Assembly: GCA_000499405.2 (NCBI GenBank)
Contig: HG738137.1
Coordinates: 2,232,001-2,296,000, forward strand
Direction: 5' to 3'
DNA: 64,000 nt
Source of the DNA: Onchocerca volvulus
Lineage: Eukaryota > Nematoda > Chromadorea > Rhabditida > Onchocercidae
This document shows, in pieces, positions 1 to 12,518 of the stretch. The position numbers were made by a program, and so were the translations under genes. The notes beneath the pieces were generated by a model. That model did not search any database. It saw nothing but the letters and a program-made list of their open reading frames with translations, and had not been told where the DNA came from. Every line of letters starts with the position of its first letter. Position 1 is the first letter of the stretch.

Positions 1-166
1 ATTTATGTTTGTTTTTTTTTACCGTAATTTTCAGTTTTCTGAAAATAGAGAAAGAATTTTTCGTGCAGTAATGAACTTAGCATTGGAAATCATTAATCAA
101 AGAAAAGTAGCATTGTTGTTGGATAAATCCATCGATTTTGTTAATAATTTTGTTTCGGTTTTTTTT

Positions 167-172
167 TTTATT
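167..172 (-). promoter_or_regulatory. Probable poly(A) signal of the GluCl gene
   Basis: TTTATT on the plus strand reads AATAAA on the minus strand, 58 nt downstream of the stop codon of the GluCl gene. Position and motif fit a cleavage/polyadenylation signal; in AT-rich DNA such a hexamer can occur by chance. Confidence 0.45.
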
Positions 173-229
173 TCAATTACATTTGTTAACTTCATAACAT
201 TTACTATACAAAACATAGATTGAAAAAAA

Positions 230-3200
230 TCAGTTTTTAGGACCGTATTTAGATGTCATCACAAAACATGCTGTCCAGTAGATAATGTTAAATAAAATAA
301 ATGCTATTGGTACACAAAATCTGGCATAGAAATCAATTTTAGCTGGAAAATAAGTAGGTCTCATGAAAAATCGCTTCATACGATCCACTATTCTTTCACG
401 TGGGTGCATTGATAACTGCAAGAGACAATTATATTCAAATATTTCGGAAAGAGCAAAATTTTGCAGTATTTTTAATTTTAATGGAAATTTGATCTGTGGG
501 CTTTTGAAAGTCTCCGTTTTCATTTCTTATCTCAATTTCTTACTATCGTTTTTATTATTTTCATGAAGTTTCAAACTTGAATGTACTGGTAGATTATTTC
601 TTCATGAATTGTTTTTTTTTTTCCAGTTTCAAATTTAGATTCAAATTGAGATTTCTCTTTATAACTCTCAATTTTTGATTTCGAGTCTCAATAAAACCTC
701 TCTCAACTCACCAAAAAACAGGTGCATTGTTGTTGGTAGATTGGTTGATTTTCAATGTTTCGTTTATCGATTCTTCGATCTCGCTTTCTTATCATATTAT
801 TTTTCTTTTCTTGAAGACAATTATCTTGGTAAGAGACAAAGGCATATTCTAGAAGTGCTCCAAATACGAATGCTTGACAAGCTGTAACTTATGTATGATA
901 TTCTTCAAAATAATAAATTAGTAAATATAATGTAATTGCTATAAATGTAAGTGAAGTTCATGATTAGTACAAGTTATTTACCAAGAATTTTCACATTTTT
1001 GGATTAGTGGTTGATTCCTTAAAAATTTTTAGAATTTCAGCACTTCTAGAAAATAGATAACAATAGCTTACCGCCTAGCCAAATGTCCACCACTTTTACA
1101 TAACTTACTGGAGGCAACTTTGCATTAATAGATGACGTCTGAAATGTCACTGTTTAATTTCAAAAGAAATGGGTAGCTGCAACAGTTTCTGAACTTTATT
1201 TGAGCCTTGTGACTAACTGAAGAATTCAATTTGCGAAGGAGAAAGAAAAGAGTCGTTGTTCATTCTCTTTCCAGCTTCGAATTTTAATCCTAACGGCAAA
1301 GCTGCTCTATGCAGAAAGTTCAAGAAGTTTAGTGCAATCACGGGACATTGAATTAAGTCTCAATATTCAATCAGTCATTCTTCGTCTCAATATTTAATCA
1401 GTCATTTAGTACTCTAGACAGAAATTTTATTTCTATGTATAAGATAGATAGTTTACCAATGTCGTCATTGTGAGCAGGGTAGTAACGCCAAGAGCAGTAC
1501 GACCAGCTGTTGAATGTATGTCAATCCAGAAGCTGACCCAGCTGACAATCACAATCATTGTTGTTGGACCATAGAGTTGGATTAAATAATAGCTAAAAAG
1601 ACTTCTTTATTAGATGCAGCTGGCCAAGAAATAGAATCTTTTAAATGAATAGTTAATATTTAAGTACTAATAAACTAACTTTTGATCTGGTTTCTTTATC
1701 AAAAATTCTAATATACAAATGCAGAATAAGCAATTATTTTTTATTTCATTATCCTACCTAAGGCACAACAAATTGGCGATTTTCAATGAATCTCAAAGAA
1801 AAAGTGTTATCCTCTCATTCTAGGCCATTTGGGCTATGATACTTCAAATAACTAAGCTACTAAACTCTAAATTAATAAAAAATTAGCCTGAATTGACGCG
1901 AAAGTTCGAGACGCATCCTTAAACAAGCATAGGTTCCTGAAATTTTGAAGATATTGTGAACCTTTTCAGGAATATATAATGGAGGATTTCCGAAAACTAG
2001 ATTTCATAGGTTTTGACTTTCTAAAGAATGAATTCCCGGAAAATCTTCCTGAACACTTCATCACTTTGCGAAAAAGGCAACAGTAGAGTGTATTGAAGGA
2101 TATTATATTTTGGAATCATGAGGTCAAAGGGGAAAAAATTGTTGCTCGTTTACTGAAAAAGATTCGGGAGTTTCGCTTACAAACGAATTATGTGAAAGTA
2201 ATAATACCTGTATTAGTGTGACTGGTGCATTCATGATTAGTTTCTATGGATGTAAGCAAAAAATTAGGCAAATCACTGCCAACACCGGGTTTTCTTTGTA
2301 CCGGCGGTCCGCCCTCTCTTTCCCATTCATATACAATATCCTGAAATGATTAATAATATCACAATCAAAATTTCCTGGATACTTAATATTCTATCATTTA
2401 TTGTGAATTTCAATGAATAAGTAAATAAATAAATAAATATATATTATATATATATATATTATAATTTATATTGCTTTTTAAACATAGAAAACAAAAATTG
2501 TATCCATGACAGAAAGGAAAAATTCTAGCTTGGACAGGGTAACTTTCTTTATTATCGCGGAATATATATGATTGAGCTTACTAACAAGCTTGTTATATGA
2601 TCAAAAAATTATGTAAATCAGTTAACATGGAAGAATTTCATGAAGTTGGTTTTGCTTTTGCGATTTTCAGTATAATTTTTACAAAAAAGGAATTTACCTT
2701 TTTGGTAAAAGTATTTTAATATTGAACTGATTATGTTAATTGAAAAATGATTTTCGAATAGAAAAAAAGGTACATACAGTAACAGTGTGGGCATAGCTGA
2801 TTAGATCAAAATCACAGTATTGCACATCGAGTGGATAAAGTTGTAGATACATTGGGCATGATAGCGTTAGTGATAATCTCACGCTGTACAGTATCTGCCC
2901 ATTTGGGTATATCCTCAAAAACATATTTTCTGTATCGATATGATGTCTGTGTGCTGCTTTTTCAGTCTGAAATAATTTGTCTGATATCTTCAAGATAATA
3001 TATCCGAAATAGCTTTATGGGATGACTTAATGAAATATTTTTGTTCGTTTCATAACTTCTCTTCAGATATTCTATTTCAGAAATTTGATATAGAATAATA
3101 TAAATATGATGGCATTGTATTTCTTGAAAAATAAAATTAATATTTATTCGTAAAACAGGAAATTGTTTTTTTTTTAAATCATTTATTTACCGGAAAGAAT

Positions 3201-5134
3201 GAATCAGGTATCCAAATATTGTTTTTGACGTAAGGAACCGTAAGGAAATTAGGCATATTGGTGATATGCATATTTTCGTAAGCTAATCTACGATCAAGCC
3301 ATCTTTCTCTGAATGTTATTTGCATGCTGTATTCCTGCAATTGCGAACAGAAATGTAATTCTGATTGAAATTAAAAAAAAAAATCAAACAATGATAGAAA
3401 GAGATTTCTAAAGTTATCATAGGTAATTCTGAATACATTGTTAGATATTTCAAATACATTACTTCAAATCTAATACTTTTTCAACCTTGAACATCTTACA
3501 GAGACTGCGGAAAACTTTCGCAACATATTTTTTGATAGTTTTTAACATAGAATTTTGTATTTCAGTAAGATTTAGTAGTTTTTAAAATTAGTATCTACTT
3601 TCGAATTCCGAACAACTTCCTAATTTGTAAAAACTATAAGAACTTTAGTTCCTCTAAATCTATTTTTCTTTATCCTATAGGATATATCGATATTCTTCGA
3701 TTTGCATCTCTCCTCGACTTCATTAAACAGTAACTTTGAAAGGAAGGACTTACCATATTTACAACATCGATTTTGCTTAACATTCGTAACATAATATTTA
3801 CTTTAACAATAACAGGTCCAGTACTTGCTGAAAAAAGAAGGAAATAGTGGACATTTATAGGAAAATCATATTTTGACCGTCTATTTCTCTAGAGTTTGAA
3901 ATTGGCCACTATCTCCGCCTATTCATTGCTCAGCAATCGATTAATATGTTTTTAATTATTTTTTTTTTTTTTGTAAGATTTCAGTCAACAAAAAATATAA
4001 AAATGCGAATAAAAAATTGAAAGATGTTCCAACGAAGTTCGATAGCTCATTTTTTAGGACTCTTTAAACTTAATGAAAATTCATAATTGACCATGAAATT
4101 TGAAATCCTAGCTTGGACATCGCGATGGACAATTTGGATTAAATTAAGCAGTATTGAAGTGTGACGAAACATGTAGCAGAAGTTTTCATTACTTTATATC
4201 GTCCGGCAAAAATACAGTTGTTTCAAATTAGCATAGTGGGAGGTAAGTTCGTTTCAGGTTTTTCTTTTCGACATAATAAATTTTGAATTTTGCTAATTAA
4301 CTGATGACAAAAATTATCCATACCATGGATTTGTTCCATCTAAATATCATCGTCACGAGGATTTTCTTCTCAATCATGAAAATTTTTCTAAAAGAATTTT
4401 TTTCCTCAGTCATTAAGAAAAAGCAATAAAGATCCAATTTCTGCAACTTTGCTTGTTTCTGTTCTATCGAATAAATATATCTTTTTCTAGCTGAATTTCT
4501 GAAATTTTCTATCTAATGGATTTTTGTCCTTTTCTTTCAATCTTATTTTTACAGCGCCGAAGAAAAGTTATTTTTGTGTGGAATACGTGTGATTGGAAAA
4601 AAGTTCTGTTGTTTTCAGCAAACTTCTTGCCATCCTAATCTCAAGATATTCAATCGTAGTGATGGATTATAGGAGTCTGGAATTACATATTACACTACAG
4701 TAGCTGACTGGAGCCTAGAAAAATCTAGTTAGGGTCTATAAGTAATGAATATTTTAAGTTAAATTCTACTTGTTTATTTTTTAAATTTAAAAAAATAGGC
4801 TCTAATTATTGTGGAATTTTTTCTCACCAAATCTATTTGAAATGATGGGAAAAACAAATGGTATATGGTATGGCGCAAACATTTAGTTTATGTAAACTTC
4901 TTGGAACATAAGTTTATTTTGTCAGATAACGGTTAAGGATTTAACTATACCTGAACTATTAGTTGGTGGTGGCCGAACGCGTTGATCATAATCTTTAAGA
5001 AGTTTCTCAAGGATTAATTGCTCTTCAGAACTATCACGCATTTTTTGAGAATCATCAGAACTGAGTGCTGTAGATGTGCCGTGCTTCATTGATTCCATAA
5101 TACAAAAGACAATGATAATTAGAATGCTCATCAT
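230..5134 (-). CDS. Glutamate-gated chloride channel subunit (Cys-loop receptor), complete, 10 exons
   Basis: Ligand-gated anion channel subunit of the nematode GluCl family, acting at neuronal and muscle membranes. Exons in transcript order: 5134-4951, 3827-3754, 3334-3191, 2966-2778, 2340-2208, 1936-1888, 1592-1457, 1138-1072, 881-712, 493-230; all phases close to give about 469 residues. Seen: an N-terminal hydrophobic signal segment ([10 protein letters not shown]...); a Cys-loop with 13 residues between cysteines 171 and 185 ([15 protein letters not shown]); a second loop-C cysteine pair near 235 and 246, typical of GluCl; TM1 about 259-280; pore helix TM2 with [11 protein letters not shown] (about 287-304); TM3 with [15 protein letters not shown]4 about 439-461. 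The STAGR..LGVTT pore entry resembles the AVR-15/GLC-3 type, but the ortholog cannot be fixed by eye. The intron after exon 6 has a GC donor. The acceptor of the last exon (before 493) is the least certain boundary. Confidence 0.9.
1886..1887 (-). other. Non-canonical GC splice donor in the GluCl gene
   Basis: The exon 1936-1888 encodes [17 protein letters not shown] and must join the exon starting at 1592 ([11 protein letters not shown]). The minus-strand sequence at the junction is CAATTCAG|GCTAAT, so the intron starts with GC. The frame closes exactly (AG|C, serine). GC-AG is a known minor class of U2 introns. Confidence 0.8.
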
Positions 5135-5316
5135 GAAAGTACCATAATTTAAGCTAAAAAAAAAAAAAAGGAACTTTTCATGCTCATTTATAGCATTATT
5201 AATTTGCGAACGAATTCGAAAGACGATTGATTGTCATTCGTATTGGTGAAGGAAAAAGAGTAACATTTCTGAATAATGCGATAAGAATTTTGAATTTTTC
5301 TAAAATAAAAAAAGAG

Positions 5317-5402
5317 TAGTTAATAGGCAGAAGAGATGATAAATGAATATATATATAGCTAGTTAATAGGCAGAAGAGATGATAAATGAATATATATATA
5401 GC
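5317..5402. repeat. Perfect 43-nt tandem duplication
   Basis: The unit starting TAGTTAATAGGCAGAAGAGA occurs at 5317-5359 and again at 5360-5402 without visible change. It lies just upstream of the GluCl start codon, so it could sit in the promoter or 5' UTR of that gene. Confidence 0.9.
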
Positions 5403-6258
5403 CAGTGAAAATTTCTCTTGCAATTATTGCTATGGATAAATGGCTAGCTATTGGAGACTGTCTGTCCTTTGTTTATCTCAAATTGTTCTCAACTTTCTTC
5501 TTCTGCTGATATTTTTATTGTACTTGTGTATCGTTTCTTTTTCCTCATGATTTGTCCTCTACCTGTTGTCAGTATAATTTGTTGAATAGTTGTTTAAAAT
5601 AATTAGTACGAATAGATTGAAAAGCGATTGCATCAATATTTGGGATTTTAAATAACATTCGTATTTGAATCTAAAACAACATCATATTTGGGATCTAAAA
5701 TAAAATTTGATGTGTTTTCCTTTAGCTGGCTATGACAAAAACTAATTATATTTATTGTTAACCATCTTTCACTTTTTTTTACCTGTCATTTTGTCACGTT
5801 TGCGTCAAGGAAAAAAAAAAAAGAAGAAAATTTTACTAAAATTTTGGCTAGCAATGTACATTTTTGATTTATATCGACTGGTATTATCGTGAAAAATCTA
5901 TCGTTTTATGCAAGACATCTATTCCAGACTCTTTTTTCTTTTTGATCGATCCACGTTTGCATAAGCCAGATAATGAAATCAGTAAGTCGTATGTGCTTAT
6001 ATAATGATTGTTATGCAATAAAATAACATCACTTTTTTTAAAGCATAGACAATCTGTTGCTAACTGACATTGTAAAAACGAGCTAATGACATTATTCCGT
6101 TTATTTTAACAGCATCGTTTTTAATGGTATGCATTAAAAAATTGAGTGGGAAAACTGATAATATAGTGGTTTTTCCGGAATATCCGAAAAATAATAGTGA
6201 AGAATGTAATTGAAATGATGAATGCTAAGAAACAACTGAAAGTTCAAATATCTGGCCA

Positions 6259-6261
<3 letters not shown>

Positions 6262-6305
<44 letters not shown>

Positions 6306-6322
6306 ATATATATATATATAAA
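6262..6322. repeat. (TA)n microsatellite
   Basis: An almost uninterrupted run of TA dinucleotides, broken once by AAAG near 6301. A second such tract is at about 18190-18224 in an intron of the NHL gene. Likely polymorphic in length. Confidence 0.95.
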
Positions 6323-9253
6323 GTAGAAAGGGAATAGGCAATTTTAAAAATTGTTTGATTGTGTAAGTAACAATAATCTCATAAAATTAAATGGGCATAA
6401 AGTCAATAAATGATTTCATAGCAAAATCATTAATGCTTGTATATAGAGTTATGCATCCATATTAGTTCCGACTTTATCTTCCGGAAACATTTTCCAAGAA
6501 TACTGAATTAGTTGGTTAATGGCAGTGAATAAGACTGCTTAGCAGAATAATATTTCGTGGCATATTTACTGGATTTTCCATTTCTTTTTTCTTTTTAGAT
6601 AATTGTGGTGCTCATTTTCCTTGAATTAATATAACTGTAATTTTTTACTGGGGTATCCAATAGTTAGGCTTTTCATGATTTCAGAACAAATTTAGATTGT
6701 TCTGAAAAATTTGCCTCTAGATTTGGGCTGAAATCACCTAGATTGTCCTGAAATCATGAAAATCAAGCCATTAGGTATCATTAATTTTAAATTAAATATA
6801 AAAGGATCAGGTATAACTCTTTCTGCCTATCTATGTTTCTGATTGTAAAGTACTTATTAAGCATTAGTTAACTGATGGTTGGAAAGCCTTTGCGATCTTT
6901 GATTACTATCATAGGACTAATAAATCTGTTTATAGCAATTTAATTTCTGGCAACAGTATAATTATTGGTGTTGGAAATAGAACTCTCAACTATTGAACTA
7001 ATGGTTTAAAATAAAGAATAGAGACAAAAAAAAAAATCAGGAATATTGAATGTTCACAATTTCTCAGCAAAATAGTGCGATGTTGATAATGTAGAATAAT
7101 TATCAAGAAGGTAATCACCATATCTCTTTAGATTTGACTTAGGTTCAATGTCAAGGCGGTGAGATTGGTCTGAAATATCTTGGTTGGTTTTTGCAGACCC
7201 TACTAATTTGTTTTAAAAAAATTGCAATATGTTCAGAGCAATTTCTGTTTTCATCGAAACGAAATTTCTTCATTTCGTGCGAATTTCCACTTTGTTCATC
7301 ATTAACAGTTAAGCAAACAGCAACTAAAAATTGAATAATTAAACAATCTTAGACAGGTAGATATGAGTACCCATCTGTCAGCACTCATTATTTTTATCCC
7401 ATGGAAGAATTAAAATCATTTATCTGCATTCTGAAAGGAACATTTTGCTCATTAAATAGATATGATTTCATCGAAAATGAAAGCTTATTTCAGATGCACA
7501 ATTTTGAATAGATGATTTGACAAAGAATAAAAGCTTATTTTTCAAAAGCATTTTTTCAGAGAATCTCCTTGCTAACTAAAGCAATAAAAAATTACAGGAA
7601 AGATAGAAGTGAATGACTAGAATGAGATGTAATTTATATGTATATATAGCAAATATAAAAATAATTGCACAGCATCATCAGAATAAGTTAGAATGAAGCA
7701 CTCATTGAACATGTCATAGCATATCTGAAATCTGTTTTTCTCCAAATAATTCAGACCATCATTTGTTATATCTAATAGTAGACTTGTTTTGGAATGTAAT
7801 TGATGCCAAAAATTGCAATATACTCACCTGAAATTGAAGTTCACATCTGTTACATAGCAATAAATTAGGACAAGACATGCACTGAATTACTTAGAATTAA
7901 TTTATTTAAAAGTTAGACGTTCAAAGGTCATATTTCTAATATATTTTTGAAATCAGCTATCCAATATCAAAATAATTTATTTATTATTGCTGATGGTTTT
8001 AATAAATAGTTTATATTAATAAATTGAAAGGATAGAACGAACGGTCTTAGTGAAAAATGTTTTTCTATTTTTTTTCAACTTTAAGAACATAATGATACTG
8101 ACAGTTATAGAATGTAGTTCATTTATTTTTTATAATTTGCAATGGTTTTGGATTATTTCCAGTTTTTTAAACAAAGATATCGAATTATTATAAAGCGCCA
8201 TTTTCTGAGCAAAATTTACGTTTATGAATAATCCTATTAAATTTTTTAAATGCTTCTTTTCAAAACTTGTGATATGGAAATGATTGCAACATTCTCGAAG
8301 TGCAAATTAAAAGTATCTGCACTTCAAGTGATCCGCCTATTTTCGGTTTGTTAGAGAAGTATTATACTTTGTAAAGTTATTTCTGTTTGCAGTCATAAGT
8401 TTTATCCATTATTATCTCAGTTGGAAAAGAACAACTGCTCAAAAGAGCACTTTGAACAAATATTACAAGAGAATTGATTTTGAAAGAAGAAAAAAAAGCT
8501 GATTATTATACTCGAGAATTGTTTGAGATTTCCGGAAAGCATTCATTTATAACAATTCCCAAATTTGGGAAAGGATGTTAATCTTAAAAGTCTTTGCCTG
8601 TACATTTTTCTGTTTTGTTAAATAACGCACATTCATCAATTTTATAATTTCAGAAATTTTTAATAATTTTCTCATTATTTGAGTTGAACAGTAAATTTTT
8701 TTCCCATTCAAATTGATATACTTATAATTGATTATTATGGCTATGAGTAATTTTTTATGATTTTTGGAAAGCTTCTTAAAAGAATTAAAATTACTTTTCA
8801 AGAAATGTGAATATGACGATAAGAAATATTTATTTTGCAATATTAATTTATATAGGATACCGGAAAATCACACAGAGATTGTGGTAATAGTTTCTGAATA
8901 TGGGATAGGTTTCTATCAAAAAATCTTTTATTGATAAAAATTAATCAATTTCTTAGTAAATACGGAATGCATAATATTAAAAAAGGATTTATTCATTAAT
9001 GAAAAAAAGGTTCGCATTTCAAGTCACAGTTATACATTATTGAAGTCTATTTCTTTTCTCCGTTGGAATTAATTAGAAAAAAGAAAAAAATGTCGACGAC
9101 GGCTTTGAGATGAGTTAGATTTTGTCAGTATTTTATTAAAAAGGAAATATTTACTTTTAGCAAAGAGAATGAAAACATAAACATGGTTAAATGAGAGAGA
9201 ATTGACGATTAGATGTCAATAATAAGGCATAATTAATTTGCGTTTGCAACACA

Positions 9254-9277
9254 ACACACACACACACACACACACAT
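9254..9277. repeat. (AC)n microsatellite
   Basis: A run of AC dinucleotides in otherwise AT-rich non-coding sequence. Confidence 0.95.
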
Positions 9278-12200
9278 ACATATTTAAATATGTTTTCATC
9301 ATTTTTATATTCTCAAAGCTGAAACAACTATTACACAATTTTAATGGAATGTGACAGCGCTATAATCAAGATAATGAGATAGGAATGCAAATATCTTAAG
9401 GTATGTGAAGAAAGAGAATTGCAACTGATAACTACCTAATCGCAAGTTTTTTCATTTTTGAATCGAAATGCAATTAAAAAAAAAAGCATCGAAAGAAAAA
9501 GAAAAATAACAAAAGTCTTCAAATCAATTTTGTCTTTTCGAATGTCTATAAGTCCAAAAATCATTTGATAGCTTTATATTTGGATCTTCCATATCTTTTG
9601 GAAATTCAAGAAATCTCTTCTTTACTGATCTTCTTGACGTATTCTGACTGATCTTCACAGGGGATATTTTGTACAAATTTTTGTTCGGAGTTGCTTAATA
9701 GATATTTTGTAGTTGTAAAATTGTTACTTTTATACGTCGATTAAATTAAGTATGCATTTCACATATGACCTGAATCATATAACAAATGAAGTAAGATATA
9801 TGTTCTCTATTGGTAAATATATTTTTTAATAGTTTTACTTGTTGTTTATGGGGATAGAGCATTGTTAGAGAGCCCTCTTTCTGATGAATTTTATTAGATA
9901 TTATTTTATTAAAAAATTATCTTATAAGATCTGAAGAAACATTGGCACTATCTTGGCTATTTAATATATCGACATTAGTTAGCATTTCCTTAACCATATT
10001 TCAAAGAAAATGGATTTCGGAGGCCAAGAGGAAATAGTGGTGGATAAGAGCCTTTCATCATATAGAAATAATCATTTATGTCTATCTTTTGCTAACCATA
10101 TTCCTTGGCTTTTTTCCCAATTCTTCATTCGTGCCTGATAGATATAAATATTTCACGCCTTCATTGAATGTGCTGTTGACAAAGTACAGATTCTTTTTTT
10201 CTTTTTAATTTCATCCAACAATCATTTAAATAAATTAATAAAACCTTTAAACAGGCTCCGTTTTGCTTGAAGGCAAGAAAAGAATAGAAGGAAAACAGAG
10301 ATATTGTAAGTTTTTAGTGCCAAAATAATTGAAGTTTGTTTTCCTTTCGGAAATTTTCCTTCATTTTTTTCCTCAAATTTGTTTTTAAATATCTAAAATT
10401 TGACAAGGAACAAAAAAAAGAAAAAAAAAGAAAAAAAAAACGAACATGAGAAGAAATCGAAATTCCATTCAGATTGTTGGGCTAAATTGAAATAATTTCA
10501 CTAGTGGAAAATTCAAATCGTTTTAAAAAGAGTCATTTTTGCAGCAGTATTCGGCATTTAATTCATCGAATATAATTATTAAAAAAATGAAAGAAAAACT
10601 GTTCTGGGCAATTCTAATAAAACATGACCAGTAAATACTGGATTATATTCTGTTCAAATATTCGAAACTATATATAAGAATAGTTTATAAATTGAGACAA
10701 GAAAAAGTGATAACTTTAATTGAGATTGAAACAATCACGAAATTTGATAAGCTAGAAAAATTATGATATCCAAATTATGAATACGAAATAAAAGTGCTAG
10801 ACTTGCAAATATTCCTGAAAAGTGAAACGCAAGAATATTATCTATGAAGAAACTTAAGGTTTTTAACTTTGAGGCATTTCATAATTTCAATTAGTCTTTC
10901 TTTTTTTTTCTACAGATACATACGTACTTGCCATTATATTATCTTTATTTATAAGCACTAATCTTAATAGGAGAATTCTGATCATTTCAGCCCCATTTCG
11001 AATTGGCTTGCGAAATTTTTATTTTCATTTTTTGCATTTTCAATGAATTTAATCGACATTTATTCTGCTTGAGTTGATAATTTGATTCTTTTTATTAAGA
11101 TCTGTCTTTCCCATATTGATATTCATTTGTCAAATATTCTATTTACATAGTATTAAAATTAAAAACAAAGTAAATGCATCTACTCACTGATATGATTATG
11201 ATGAATATTTTAGTACATCACAAACAAGTGCTTGCCTAACAAGCCATTTAAATAGACATGATACATTACCAATAAATTCATTAAACGAAATGATTTTGCT
11301 AATTCGTCTTGATTATATTCCCAGTTATTTCCTTATTTGATCACTGGAAAAAAAAAAAACGCTAAACGACCGAAAATAATGGCTGTGGACATATCTGAAA
11401 TTAATAGAACTTCAAAATGAAAATGAGAATTTTCAAATGGCAGTTTACGACTTTAAATGAAATGATAACCATATAGATGATGGCTATACGTAGAGAAAAG
11501 TTGAAAGCGTAGGAGAAAAGTTGAAATTTGATACTTCAGCCAGAGAAATTCGAAGCAATGAGCTGAAATGATGAAGTGTCCATGAATAGAAGGGCAAAAG
11601 CATAGCTCTAAGCTTGGCTTCTATAGTCCGACATTGCTGGGCTGCTTTTTAGCAATCTATAAAAAGCAAATAAGCATTTTTCACTGTCCATTATATTTGT
11701 TTTTTTATCTCCATTTCTTATCCTTCCGTTTTATTCTGTCCGCTTGTTTATGCATCTTTTATTTGCTCTTTTGAGAATCTGCACTTGGCCTCTAAGTTCT
11801 AGTAGTTTCATATTTCGATCTAAAAATTAACAGAAGAGGAATACATCAAATTTATCATTGTGAAATTTAGAATCAAAATGAATATGAAAAGGGAAAAAGG
11901 ATTCTCAGACTTTTTTTAAAGAAATTTTTGAAAAAGACAATCTCGATTACTGTCAATGCAGCTACTCAATTATTCGTAACATTTTGAACGAGCTGTATTA
12001 ATTCATATTGGATTATGTTCAAAGATTTCTTTTAAAAATTTAACCAAATGTTAAATTTCTTCTCAAAAAAATTCGGTTTCAAATATAAAATGCATAACTT
12101 TGTAGTTAAGAAGAGCCAGAGTTTTTCTTCATACTTTCTTGAAATGCATGAGACGTCAATTTTGGACTTCTTTTTGTGCCAACGCTTTCCAGGATTTGAA

Positions 12201-12518
12201 CTTAGGTCGTCAGGGTTAATCTTTCTCCTAATATCATTTTCTGTATCATTTGAATTATGATAATCAGTTTGACAACTTTCTAATCATGCGAAAGTAATTT
12301 CTTTTCCTTGTTCTCTTTTAAAACCAGTATAATTTTGTTCAGTAAAAATCAAAAAATAAGGCTCTCCTTGATGTATTGAAAGTATATTAAAAGTTTGATT
12401 CTGTTAAAAGAATTTGACAGAATAAAATAATTTGAAAAAAATTTGATTAAATAATGTCAAAGGGAAATATAGTAATGCTTGTTGACATTCTCATCAAATT
12501 CGAAATTTTCCTTTGCAG

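Larger units (their letters stand above)
5135..12518. other. Long AT-rich stretch without a recognised gene
   Basis: This 7.4 kb lies between the 5' end of the minus-strand GluCl gene and the first recognised exon of the plus-strand NHL gene. It should contain the GluCl promoter and probably the missing 5' exons of the NHL gene. I looked for a RING-type cysteine pattern on the plus strand and found none convincing. It holds a 43-nt tandem duplication, a long (TA)n tract near 6262-6322, an (AC)n tract near 9254-9277 and many poly-A/T runs. Confidence 0.6.

Noticed and set aside
12454..12518. ATG at 12454 as start of the NHL-repeat protein
   Set aside because: The stretch 12454-12518 is AT-rich and ends in a strong CCTTTGCAG acceptor; a start here would truncate the B-box, so it is read as intron.
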